Assembly: GCA_017413105.1 (NCBI GenBank)
Contig: JAFPVA010000231.1
Span: 1-57,234, forward strand
Source of the DNA: Butyrivibrio sp.
GTDB taxonomy: Bacteria > Bacillota > Clostridia > Lachnospirales > Lachnospiraceae
DNA: 57,234 bases
Direction: 5' to 3'
Every line of letters starts with the position of its first letter. Position 1 is the first letter of the stretch. Of the stretch, positions 26,965 to 36,600 are shown piece by piece. The notes below the pieces were generated by a model that ran no database searches, was not told the DNA's origin, and saw only the letters and a list, made by a program, of their open reading frames with translations. The position numbers were made by a program, and so were the translations under genes.

Positions 26965-26994
26965 TGAAACGCAGGAACCGTCCCCCTCGTTCCA
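26965..26994. repeat. REP-like hairpin, copy 6 (inverted relative to copy 5)
   Basis: The core reads GCAGGAACCGTCCCCC, the reverse complement of copy 5. Copies 5 and 6 can therefore pair with each other over nearly their whole length, leaving about 10 bases (GTTTTACGCAAT region) as loop; this is the head-to-tail layout of BIME-like REP pairs. Confidence 0.85.
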
Positions 26995-27162
26995 CCCTCG
27001 TGTCCACCCTCTACATCAATAATCAAGCAGTAAAAAGCAAAAAACGGAGTGAAGTGAGAAAAAAAATAAAGTATCATTATCATGTGAGACTGCGACAAAA
27101 CTGACAGATCACATTTCTAAATTATCACGAACACAGTAAACGATTTATATAAGGAGGTTGCA

Positions 27163-28632
27163 ATGCTTTATATTGGTGTAGATTTGGGAACATCATCTGT
27201 TAAGCTGGTGCTTATGGATGAGAGTGGTAAGATTCATGGAACAGTTACAAAGGAATATCCTTTGTTCTTCCCTCAGCCCGGCTGGTCTGAGCAGAAGCCT
27301 GAGGATTGGTATTCACAGGCCCTGGAGGGACTAAAGGAACTTCTTAAGGATGCGGACAAGAGCCAGGTTAAGGGCATCAGCTTTGGCGGACAGATGCATG
27401 GCCTTGTAATCCTTGATGAGAACGACAACGTAATTCGTCCTGCAATTCTTTGGAACGACGGCAGAACTCAGAAGCAGGTTGATTATCTTAACGGCGAGAT
27501 TGGAAAAGAGACACTTTCCAAATACACTGCTAACATCGCATTTGCCGGCTTTACTGCACCTAAGATTCTCTGGGTAAAAGAGAACGAGCCTGAGAACTTC
27601 AAGAAGATCAAGAAGATCATGCTTCCTAAGGATTATCTAGCATATAAGCTCTCCGGATCATTCTGCACAGATTATTCAGATGCTTCAGGAATGCTTCTTT
27701 TGGATGTACAGAACCGCAAGTGGTCTAAGGAGATGTGCGATATCTGCGGCATCACAGAGGAAATGCTTCCAAAGCTTTACGAGAGCTATGAGAAGGTTGG
27801 AACTCTTAAGGCTGAGCTTGCAAGTGAGCTTGGACTTTCAGAGGACGTTGTGATCGCAGCAGGTGCCGGCGACAACGCAGCAGCTGCAGTTGGTACAGGA
27901 ACTGTTGGCAACAACAAGTGCAATATCTCACTTGGTACCAGCGGAACAATCTTCATGTCTTCAAATAACTTCGCAGTTGACAGCAACAACGCACTTCACT
28001 CATTTGATCACGCTGACGGACACTTCCATCTTATGGGATGCATGCTCAGCGCAGCAAGCTGCAACAAGTGGTGGAATGATGAGATCCTTAAGACCAAAGA
28101 TTACGCAGCAGAGCAGAAGGGCATTGAGAAGCTTGGTGAGAACCACGTATTCTTCCTTCCTTACCTTATGGGTGAGAGATCTCCTTGGAACAATCCTAAT
28201 GCACGTGCAACCTTCACAGGTATCACAATGGATACAACAAGAGAGGATATGACGCAGGCTGTTCTTGAAGGTGTTGCTTTTGCTACAAGAGATATGTACG
28301 AAGTTGCAAAGTCAATCGGTGTTAAACCTGAGAGAACAATGATCTGCGGCGGCGGTGCTAAGAGCCCTCTCTGGAGAAAGATGATCGCCAACATCCTCAA
28401 CATCGAAGTTGACATTCCTGTATGTGAGGAAGGACCTGGAATGGGTGGCGCTATGCTTGCTATGGTAGCTTGCGGAGCTTACAAGAGCGTAGAGGAGGCA
28501 GCAGCTGCAATCGTTAAGGTTTCAGGCACAGAGAAGCCAGACCCGGAGCTTGTGGCAAAATACGAGGCAAGATATCAGCAGTTCAAGACCATCTATCCTG
28601 CACTTGCAGAGACCTTCGACAAGATTATCTGA
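27163..28632 (+). CDS. xylB: Xylulokinase
   Basis: 489 residues of the FGGY sugar-kinase family. The start has the phosphate-binding IGVDLGTSSVKLVL motif, followed by the xylulokinase signature GQMHGLVILD, WNDGRT, and the C-terminal ATP-binding region AGAGDNAAAAVGTG with the probable catalytic Asp, then MICGGGAKSPLWRKM. It phosphorylates D-xylulose to xylulose 5-phosphate, the entry to the pentose phosphate route in the cytoplasm. ATG 27163 follows AAGGAGG. It stands at the head of the arabinoxylan region and just after the REP cluster. Confidence 0.95.
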   Translation: MLYIGVDLGTSSVKLVLMDESGKIHGTVTKEYPLFFPQPGWSEQKPEDWYSQALEGLKELLKDADKSQVKGISFGGQMHGLVILDENDNVIRPAILWNDGRTQKQVDYLNGEIGKETLSKYTANIAFAGFTAPKILWVKENEPENFKKIKKIMLPKDYLAYKLSGSFCTDYSDASGMLLLDVQNRKWSKEMCDICGITEEMLPKLYESYEKVGTLKAELASELGLSEDVVIAAGAGDNAAAAVGTGTVGNNKCNISLGTSGTIFMSSNNFAVDSNNALHSFDHADGHFHLMGCMLSAASCNKWWNDEILKTKDYAAEQKGIEKLGENHVFFLPYLMGERSPWNNPNARATFTGITMDTTREDMTQAVLEGVAFATRDMYEVAKSIGVKPERTMICGGGAKSPLWRKMIANILNIEVDIPVCEEGPGMGGAMLAMVACGAYKSVEEAAAAIVKVSGTEKPDPELVAKYEARYQQFKTIYPALAETFDKII

Positions 28633-28661
28633 TAACGCAAAAGAAAGCAAGAATTAAGGGG

Positions 28662-28705
28662 CGCCTAGCGTGTTACACTAATCTGTGATACGGTAGGCGT
28701 TTCGT
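28662..28705 (+). terminator. Hairpin between xylB and the GH51 gene
   Basis: CGCCTA (28662-28667) pairs with TAGGCG (28694-28699), with an inner GTGTTAC/GTGATAC pairing allowing two G:T pairs, followed by TTTCGTTTT. It may end xylB transcripts or reduce read-through into GH51. Confidence 0.65.
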
Positions 28706-28731
28706 TTTATGGGGAAAAGGAGGAGTTACAA

Positions 28732-30330
28732 ATGGCGCAAAACGCTAGGATTACAGTTCATCCTAAATACAAAATTGGGGAAATTTCTAACAGGCTCTTC
28801 TCAGCTTTTTTGGAGCCTATCGGCACAATGGTAAATGGCACAATGTTCAATCTCAAGCATCCAACTGCAGATGAACAGGGCTTTAGAAGGGACTTCATTG
28901 ATGCTCTTAAAAAGACAAATCTTCCGGCAGTAAGACTTCCCGGAGGAAACTTTGTATCCGCCTGGCAGTGGAAAGATTCTATAGGTCCCATGTCAGAGAG
29001 AAAGGTTCACCTTGATCCGGCATGGCATCAGTACATCTTAAATGATGTTGGACATGACGAGTATCTTCAGTGGGCTCAGAAGGTAGGCACAGAGCCTCTT
29101 TATACCGTAAATATGGGAACCGGAACAATCCAGGATGCAATGGATCTTGTTGAGTATACAAATCATGAAAAGGGCACCTACTGGTCAGACCTTCGAAGAA
29201 AGTATGGTCACGAGGATCCATATAATGTAAAGATGTGGTACCTTGGAAACGAGATGGATGGCCCATGGCAGCTTGGTTCCTGGAATTCAAATCCGGAGGG
29301 CTACGGCAGCAAAGTACTTGAGACTTCCAAGGCAATCAAGTGGATTGATGAGACAATAGAGACTGCTGTCTGCGGCTCATCAGCACCCTTTATGGAAGGC
29401 TTCCCTGACTGGGATGAGGCCGCTCTTAACAAGTGCTATGACGTTGTGGACTATGTCTCTGTTCACCATTATCACAGCGCAGCACCCGGGGATATCAAGT
29501 CTCTTCTTGGCGGTTCACTTTACTACGAGGATTTCATCAACACAGAAGTTGCCATGATAGACTACGTTGCTTCCAAGCACAGATCACCAAAGCAGGTCAA
29601 CATCTCTTTTGATGAGTACGGAGCAATGGTAAGACCGCTCCAGGAGCTGCATCCGGGATATGGCAGATACAACATGGCAAGAAACCACTATCGATTCGAT
29701 CCTGAGAGAAAGTACATCCTCCATGATCCTGACAACATGCCTGAGAGACCGTTCCCGGGCGGAGACATGCTCCATGCACTTTCCATGGCATCAATCCAGC
29801 TGGTGCTTCTTAGACATGCGGACAGAGTTAAGATCGGATGCATGACTGGAGGCCTAGGTGCGCTTGCGGCTTCCAACCACGACCATGTGTGGAGATCTGC
29901 TTCTCACTATGTATTTATGCAGCTTCTTGAGTACGCGAAAGGAACATCTCTCGATACTAAGGTTGATAGTGAGACTTATGACATGCCGGGCTATGCTATC
30001 GAGGACACATCTCAGTACACGGGAAAAGAGGGCGTTAACTTCATCGACGCAGCCAGCGCATGGGATGAGGATAAAAAGCGAGTAACAGTATTCGTTATTA
30101 ACAGAAATGAAGAAACTGAGTATCCTCTGACAATTGACCTTAAGGGCTTCGAGGGCTATAAGCCTGTTGCGGCATACAAGCTTCACAATGACGATCTTGA
30201 ACTCAAGAATTCTTTTGAGAACGATGAACTCATTGTTCCTGTAAAAGAGGAGAACTACAAGTTTGAGAACGGAGAACTTAATCTCTATGTAAAGCCTCTT
30301 TCCTGGAATGTATATGTATTTGAGGCATAA
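28732..30330 (+). CDS. GH51 alpha-L-arabinofuranosidase
   Basis: 532 residues, cytoplasmic (no signal peptide). It removes arabinofuranosyl side chains from arabinoxylo-oligosaccharides. GH51 motifs are visible: RLPGGNFVSAWQWKD near residue 63, the acid/base Glu in WYLGNEMDGPWQLG (near 174), HHYHS, and the nucleophile Glu in SFDEYGAM (near 291). A C-terminal beta-sandwich (about 390-532) completes the family layout, and the length is slightly above the usual 500. The ATG follows GGAGGAG. It fits with xylB upstream, since arabinoxylan breakdown yields both arabinose and xylose. Confidence 0.95.
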   Translation: MAQNARITVHPKYKIGEISNRLFSAFLEPIGTMVNGTMFNLKHPTADEQGFRRDFIDALKKTNLPAVRLPGGNFVSAWQWKDSIGPMSERKVHLDPAWHQYILNDVGHDEYLQWAQKVGTEPLYTVNMGTGTIQDAMDLVEYTNHEKGTYWSDLRRKYGHEDPYNVKMWYLGNEMDGPWQLGSWNSNPEGYGSKVLETSKAIKWIDETIETAVCGSSAPFMEGFPDWDEAALNKCYDVVDYVSVHHYHSAAPGDIKSLLGGSLYYEDFINTEVAMIDYVASKHRSPKQVNISFDEYGAMVRPLQELHPGYGRYNMARNHYRFDPERKYILHDPDNMPERPFPGGDMLHALSMASIQLVLLRHADRVKIGCMTGGLGALAASNHDHVWRSASHYVFMQLLEYAKGTSLDTKVDSETYDMPGYAIEDTSQYTGKEGVNFIDAASAWDEDKKRVTVFVINRNEETEYPLTIDLKGFEGYKPVAAYKLHNDDLELKNSFENDELIVPVKEENYKFENGELNLYVKPLSWNVYVFEA

Positions 30331-30360
30331 CTTAAAATTTTTCAAAGGAAATATACAAAA

Positions 30361-30391
30361 AAGGCGTGAATTAGACTTCACGTCTTTTTTT
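30361..30391 (+). terminator. Intrinsic terminator of the GH51 gene
   Basis: CGTGAA (30365-30370) and TTCACG (30377-30382) form the stem, followed by TCTTTTTTT. Confidence 0.8.
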
Positions 30392-30466
30392 GCTATATAT
30401 TCCTTTTCCATCTTGATGTATTCTAGTAATAACAATAAACGATCAGTCAGGAAAAGGAGTTTAACT

Positions 30467-31459
30467 ATGAAGAACACAGTTCAGAGAAGATGTGATTTAC
30501 TTGTTGAAAACAGACAGCTTGTAAGCAAGGCTTTAGTACTTGAGAGCAGTATTATCAGAGCAGTTGCTGCAGCATCTTACACAGAAAAGGATATGAGTGT
30601 TGATGTAGATCAGTTAAAGGATTGTATCAAGCTCCTTAAAAAGAAGCAGGGGGCTTTCTCATATCTGCACGGAAATAGCACGCTTATCATTGCAGCAAAG
30701 ATGGCGCTTAGCGGAAATCCTGAAGGCTATCTTGATGATGTGATTGAAGTAAATAAAGTATTCCAGAAAGGCAAATTCTTTGGCTCCTATTACAGAGTAC
30801 TTGCAGCCATGTCAATCTGTGATGCAGGAAGAGCAGCGCAAGCTGAAGAGATTGTAGAAAAAACGAATATTCTTTTGAAGGGGATGAGCAAGAGCCATCC
30901 ATGGCTTACTTCAGATGAGGATACCAGCTTTGCAGTGCTTCTTGCTATGACAGATAAAAGTACTGAAGAAATTCTTTCGGAACTTGAAGATTCTTACCAG
31001 TACATAAAAGATAAATTCTCATTCCATGACAATGCAGCATATTCCCTTAGCCAGGTACTTACAACGCTTGAAGGGAACTATGACCGGAAAGGTGAAAAAG
31101 CTCTTGAGATTTTTGATGCTTTTAAGGAAGCCGGTTCCAAGTATGGCAAAAACTATGAGCTTGCTTCGATTGGAGCTCTGGTAAATGTCAATATGAATAC
31201 AGAAGAACTTGTATCTGAAGTGATAGAGGTTGCAGATTATTTGAAGGATAATAAAGGTTTTGGAATGCTTGATATGGATAAGCACACAAGACTTATGCTT
31301 GGCACAATGATTGTGGCAGGTAGCTACTCTGATGAGAAGGCACCTGTGTCAGCTTCAGTAACAAGCGGAGCGATTGCAACTGTGATAGCTCAGCAGCTCT
31401 GCATGTATGTAGCGATAATGGCAGCATCCACTTCAGCAGCAGTTTCTTCTTCAAACTAA
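30467..31459 (+). CDS. DUF4003-family protein of unknown function
   Basis: 330 residues, largely alpha-helical. ATG 30467 is set by AAAAGGAG upstream; the longer reading would begin inside the GH51 gene. The pattern (central GAFSYLHGNSTLIIAAKMA, KFFGSYYRVLAA, SHPWLTSDEDTSFAVLLA) resembles the DUF4003 family of Firmicutes, usually described as a stress-related protein of unknown role. A Thr/Ala/Ser-rich hydrophobic tail (SGAIATVIAQQLCMYVAIMAAS) closes it. It is bounded by terminators on both sides, so it is probably transcribed alone and is not an enzyme of the xylan pathway. Confidence 0.8.
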   Translation: MKNTVQRRCDLLVENRQLVSKALVLESSIIRAVAAASYTEKDMSVDVDQLKDCIKLLKKKQGAFSYLHGNSTLIIAAKMALSGNPEGYLDDVIEVNKVFQKGKFFGSYYRVLAAMSICDAGRAAQAEEIVEKTNILLKGMSKSHPWLTSDEDTSFAVLLAMTDKSTEEILSELEDSYQYIKDKFSFHDNAAYSLSQVLTTLEGNYDRKGEKALEIFDAFKEAGSKYGKNYELASIGALVNVNMNTEELVSEVIEVADYLKDNKGFGMLDMDKHTRLMLGTMIVAGSYSDEKAPVSASVTSGAIATVIAQQLCMYVAIMAASTSAAVSSSN

Positions 31460-31519
31460 GAAGTATTTCAAGGGTAATGCTTATGGCAGAAACGCTATAG
31501 GCACTAAATGATAAGCTCG

Positions 31520-31558
31520 CTGCGCCATAGCCTTTACGGGCTGTGGCGCAGTATTTTT
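31520..31558 (+). terminator. Intrinsic terminator of the DUF4003 gene
   Basis: CTGCGCCATAGCC (31520-31532) pairs with GGCTGTGGCGCAG (31539-31551) with one G:T pair around TTTACG, then TATTTTTA. Confidence 0.9.
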
Positions 31559-31664
31559 ATGTTGGCAAAAAATGAGAGGTTCTGGGCAGTATTTACGCGG
31601 AGAAGATTTTTAAAATTGTTTTATAATCATTAAAGGTAAAATACAAAAATACGGAGATTTTGTG

Positions 31665-33629
31665 ATGTCAGATCTTAAACTACCGCGCCTGCTTTCAGAC
31701 GGAGTCGTATTGCAGCGCAGAAAAAGTATACATATTTGGGGATGGGACAAGGCAGGAGCCATCGTCACAGCCAAGCTTACCAGAGAAGAAGCTGCGGATA
31801 GCAGAGCAGCTGAGAATGGAGAAGTTCCTGCAGATTTTGTAAACACTGTCTGCGACGCTTCAGGGAGATTTGATATGTATCTTCCAGCCAGGGAGAGCGG
31901 CGGTCCTTACGAGCTTATCGTAAGCGATGATAAGGGCGATAGCATCACGGTAAAAGATGTTATGGTGGGCCTTGTGTGGTTCTGCTCCGGACAGTCCAAC
32001 ATGGAGCTTCCAATTGCCAGGGTAAAAGACAGATATCCTGAGATGCTGAGTGTAGAGCCGAACGACAAGATCAGGACCTTTAAGATTGTTGAGGAGACCT
32101 GCTACGACGGCCCGTACGAGGAGCACAATACCGGCGATTGGAAGAGCGTAAGTCAGGATACTATCATGAGCTTTTCCGCAACCGGATACTTTTTTGCAAA
32201 GCATCTGCAGAAGCTCACAGGTCAGACAGTAGGCTTTATCAACGCAAGCCTTGGCGGTTCAAGGGTTTATTCCTGGATGAGCAGACAGATGCTGGAGGGC
32301 TACGATGATCTTCTTTCAATAGCCGATCAGTATGCGGATGACGATTTCAGAAATGGTCAGATAAAGAAGAATATAGAAAACGGCGACACCTGGAGAGGCA
32401 ATCTCTACAGAGCCGACCAGGGCTTTAAGAACCATTGGGAGAGCGATGATTTTGATCCGGATAAAGAAAACTGGGGAGAATTTGAGATCCCGAATTTCTT
32501 CAAGGGAACAGAGCTTGATGGCTTTATCGGAAGTGTTTGGTTCAGACGTAAATTTGATCTGCCAAAAGAGCTGGCTGGAAAAGAGGCAAGACTTTTCCTT
32601 GGAACCATGGTGGACAACGACGTTGTTTTTGTAAACGGTCAGAAGGTGGGGGAGACCGGATATCAGTATCCTCCAAGAAAATATGATATTCCAAAAGGAC
32701 TTACCAGAGAAAAAGACAACACTGTTGTAATAAGACTCTGTGTTGAGACCGGAATGGGACGATTTACTCCGGGAAAAGAGCTTAAGATTTTTAACGACAA
32801 GGCAGAGGTATTCCTGGACGGAAAGTGGAATTATAAGATCGCAGCAAAGTGTGAGCAGATTCCTGAGACAGATTTCATCAACTGGAAGCCAACAGGTCTT
32901 TACAACGCCATGACAGCACCCTGCCACAACTTCTCGATAGATGGAGTATGCTGGTATCAGGGCGAGTCCAATGTTGAGGACGGCTATGATTACAATGACT
33001 TCACAAAGCGCATGGTAGAGGGCTACAGAAAGGCATGGAAGGATGAGAGCCTTCCGTTTATCGGAGTTCAGCTTCCTAACTTTGTGATAGACCAGCTTCC
33101 AAGAGAAGATGACTGGGGCGGCTTCAGACTTGTTCAGAATAAGCTACTTGATATTCCGGGAACAGGTATTGCAGTAACTCTTGGTCTTGGAGAGGATAAC
33201 GACCTTCATCCTGTGACAAAGGAGCCTATCGGAGAGCGTCTGGCTCTCTGGGCAGGACATCTGAAATATGGTTTTGACGGTGAGTACACAGGCCCTGTAG
33301 TAAAGAGCGTTACCGGAGTTATCGGACAGGATGGGCACCCTGCGGTAGCTGTTGAACTTACGCATTGCAAGGAGCTTACAGTCCTTGATGCTGGTAAGGG
33401 CACAGAGATTGAGGATATGTTTATTCTTGATGAGAGTGGCAAAAGATATAAAGCAAGTGCCATACTTGAGCCGGATAAGGAGAGGATTCTTCTTATGTGT
33501 GATGAGTGCAAAAATCATGCTTCCAAGGTTCAGTGGTGCTGCGAAAACACCTATCACGGAGGACTTGTTACCAACGAAACAGGTATTCCAATGAGTCCGT
33601 TTGAACTACCTATTACAGAGAGGATTTAA
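31665..33629 (+). CDS. SGNH-type carbohydrate O-acetylesterase (sialate O-acetylesterase/CE6-like)
   Basis: 654 residues, no signal peptide. Motifs of the sialate O-acetylesterase/acetyl-xylan-esterase group are clear: FCSGQSNMELPI (nucleophile Ser near 108), INASLGGSRVYSWM, CWYQGESNVEDG, and NDLHPVTKEPIGERLALWA with the His/Asp part of the triad. Between about residues 250 and 360 lies an inserted jelly-roll resembling the GH2 sugar-binding domain (GSVWFRRKFDLP, VDNDVVFVNGQKVGETGYQYPPRKYDIP). Placed between xylan side-chain enzymes, removal of acetyl groups from xylo-oligosaccharides is the likely job. ATG 31665 follows CGGAGA. It abuts the following GH2 gene with no gap. Confidence 0.88.
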   Translation: MSDLKLPRLLSDGVVLQRRKSIHIWGWDKAGAIVTAKLTREEAADSRAAENGEVPADFVNTVCDASGRFDMYLPARESGGPYELIVSDDKGDSITVKDVMVGLVWFCSGQSNMELPIARVKDRYPEMLSVEPNDKIRTFKIVEETCYDGPYEEHNTGDWKSVSQDTIMSFSATGYFFAKHLQKLTGQTVGFINASLGGSRVYSWMSRQMLEGYDDLLSIADQYADDDFRNGQIKKNIENGDTWRGNLYRADQGFKNHWESDDFDPDKENWGEFEIPNFFKGTELDGFIGSVWFRRKFDLPKELAGKEARLFLGTMVDNDVVFVNGQKVGETGYQYPPRKYDIPKGLTREKDNTVVIRLCVETGMGRFTPGKELKIFNDKAEVFLDGKWNYKIAAKCEQIPETDFINWKPTGLYNAMTAPCHNFSIDGVCWYQGESNVEDGYDYNDFTKRMVEGYRKAWKDESLPFIGVQLPNFVIDQLPREDDWGGFRLVQNKLLDIPGTGIAVTLGLGEDNDLHPVTKEPIGERLALWAGHLKYGFDGEYTGPVVKSVTGVIGQDGHPAVAVELTHCKELTVLDAGKGTEIEDMFILDESGKRYKASAILEPDKERILLMCDECKNHASKVQWCCENTYHGGLVTNETGIPMSPFELPITERI

Positions 33630-36600
33630 ATGAAAAGACTTTTTACAGAAGGATGGAAATTCCTGGAAACAGAATATGGAACTGAGTATGAAGATGCCAT
33701 GGCGCATATCTCAGACTTTGAGAGTGTGGAGATTCCCCATGACTACCTCATTCACGATACAGCAAATCTCTACAAGGATTCCACGGGATGGTATATCAAG
33801 GATTTTGAGCTTTTGGATGAGGACGTCGGGAAGAGATTTGTCCTTATTTTTGACGGCATTTACATGGACAGCATTGTCTATGTGAATGGCAAGGCTGCCG
33901 GGGAGTGGAAGTACGGCTACTCCCAGTTCATCCTTGATATCACCGACTTTGTTAATATAGGAAAAAATACTTTGGCTGTAGCTGCCAGATGTAAATTCCC
34001 GAATACAAGATGGTACTCCGGAGCAGGAATCTACAGAAATGTGTGGCTCTGCAAGTACGGCAGGACCTACATTCCGGAGAATGGAGTGTATGTCCACAGT
34101 GAAAAGTGCGACGGCGGCTATCTGATGTATGTGTCTTCCGAGGTCGTCTCTGATGATAAGAATTCGGCAGGAGTGGAAGTGGAATACAGGCTCTTTGATG
34201 CAGCCGGAACCGATGGCAGTGATAGTTGTCATGATGGTTTCGTAGGTGGAGGCAACAAAGAGAACAAAAACCGAGATTGTGTTGAGATTCCGCTTATAGA
34301 AAAAGAAATCACGGATCCCGCCAAGGCCGCCCATGCACAAAAATGTTTCTTTGTGCCTAACGTAAAAGAGTGGGATGTTGAGGCGCCGAATCTATACAAG
34401 CTCGAAGTGAGTCTTAGAACTACTAAAGGACAAGCTCTGTCAGGTGCCATGACAGAAGATGGAACAGTTGCTGGTTCAATAGCAGTTGAAGGGAATAACT
34501 GCGGTAAGGCAGAGGGCGAAATCCTTCAGCAGGAAGAAATCGCCATCGGCTTCCGCGACGTTCGCATGAATCCTGCCCGCGGCTTTTTCTTAAACGGCAG
34601 GAACATGAAGCTCAACGGTGTCTGCATTCATCACGATCTGGGTGCTCTTGGTTCAGCCTACAACAACACCGCCATGAGAAGGCGTCTCATTCAGTTAAAA
34701 GAGATGGGAGTAAACGCAATCCGACTTACCCACAATATGTACGATCCTCAGGTGATTGCACTTGCGGATGAGATGGGATTTCTTTTGGTATCTGAGGCCT
34801 TTGATATGTGGGAAGGGCCAAAGACTGAGTTTGACTACGCAAGATTTTTCCCCAAGTGGCATGGAAGAGATGTTGCCAGCTGGGTTAGGAGAGATAGAAA
34901 TCATCCGTCAGTGATCATGTGGAGTATAGGCAACGAGATCTATGACACTCATGCCAGTGAAAGAGGTCAGGAGGTAACAAGGGATCTTAAGAGCCTTGTG
35001 GAACTTCACGACCCGCTTATGAATGCAAGAGCCACCATCGGCTCCAACTATATGCCCTGGGAGATGGCGCAGAAGTGTGCGGATATCCTCAAGGTTGCCG
35101 GCTACAACTATGCTGAGAACTATTACGAGCAGCATCACAAGGAGCATCCGGATTGGATTATCTACGGAAGCGAGACCTATTCAATCGTTCAGAGCAGAGG
35201 TGTTTATCATTTCCCTCTTTCGGTTCCTGTTTTATGTGACAGCGATGAACAGTGTTCGTCCCTGGGCAACAGCACCACCAGCTGGGGCGCAGACAGTATC
35301 GAAGCCTGCATCTGCAAGGACAGGGACATGGAGTTTTCCATGGGCCAGTTTGTGTGGACGGGTTATGACTACATCGGCGAGCCCACGCCTTACCACACCA
35401 AGAATTCCTATTTTGGACTTATAGATACTGCAGGATTTTACAAGGATGCATTCTATGCCTTCAAATCTGCCTGGGTAAGTCCTGATAAGGATCCCTTCGT
35501 CCATGTTTTCCCTTATTGGGATTTCAATGAGGGTCAGCTGATAGATGTGAGGGTGTGCAGTAATGCTCCGGAGGTTGAACTTTTCCTGAACGGAAAGAGC
35601 CTCGGAAGGCAGACCCTTACCCACGAGCCTCACAGTGGCAGCAGGATATTTGCAGATTACCGTGTGCCATACGAAAAGGGCGAGATTAAAGCCGTTGCCT
35701 ACGATGCTTCGGGAAAAGAGATAGCGATTGATATCCACAGATCCTTTGGAGACACCTTCAGGTTTGTGGTAAGGATAGACCACAGGCTGGATAAGTACTT
35801 TGAGGATGGCAGAGATGACCTTGTCTTTGCTGAGATAAGCGCGGTTGATAAAGATGGCAATCCTGTGGAAAACGCCTCCGATTATGTGGAAGTTTGCGTA
35901 AACGGCGGCGGAGTTCTGGCTGGCCTTGATAACGGCGACAGTACCGATTTTGACAGCTATAAGGGCAACTGCAGAAAGCTCTTTAACGGTAAGCTCCTGG
36001 CAATAGTGAAGCGCACAGAGGACCTGGCACCTATATCAATAGATGTCAAAAGAGCTGAGAATGTGCCTCTGCGAAAGATAGAACTTTCGGTAGATGGCGA
36101 AAGCAACCGAATTCTTACTAAGGAAAATAAAAAAGTAACAGTTAAGGCAACTGTTTTTCCTGCGGATGCCACAGATAAAACCTTGACCTTCAGAGCACTT
36201 AATCCAAACGGCACCGACACTAATATTGCAAAGATAACGCAAAATGGTGATACCTGTGAGATAGAAGCTTTAGGAGACGGAGACTTTATCCTGAGGTGTG
36301 AGGCAAAGAGTGGCAGGGATGTGGTTACTGTCATGTCCGCGCTGGAGTTTAAGGTCCAGGGCGTGGGTCAGGCCTTTCTTGATCCCTACGGCTTTATTCC
36401 GGGAAGCCTTTATACCTCCTATGAGGGGAAGATTGGCAGTGGCAATGACCATGGCGTTGCTTCGGCAAAGGGAGAAGAGACAGTTATTTCCTACAGCGGA
36501 ATTGATTTTGGAAAAGATGGTTCCGATGAGATCACAGTTCCTATTTTTACCCTAAATGACGATGAATATGTTATCGAAGTCTGGAAGGGTATTCCCGGCG

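Noticed and set aside
26844-27104. Open frames on both strands encoding repeated GDGSCVPF-like peptides
   Set aside because: They are translations of the REP-like hairpins, have no ribosome site, and overlap the lipoprotein gene end.
26867-27162. CRISPR array
   Set aside because: The repeated units are self-complementary palindromes in both orientations with irregular spacing, not direct repeats with regular spacers.
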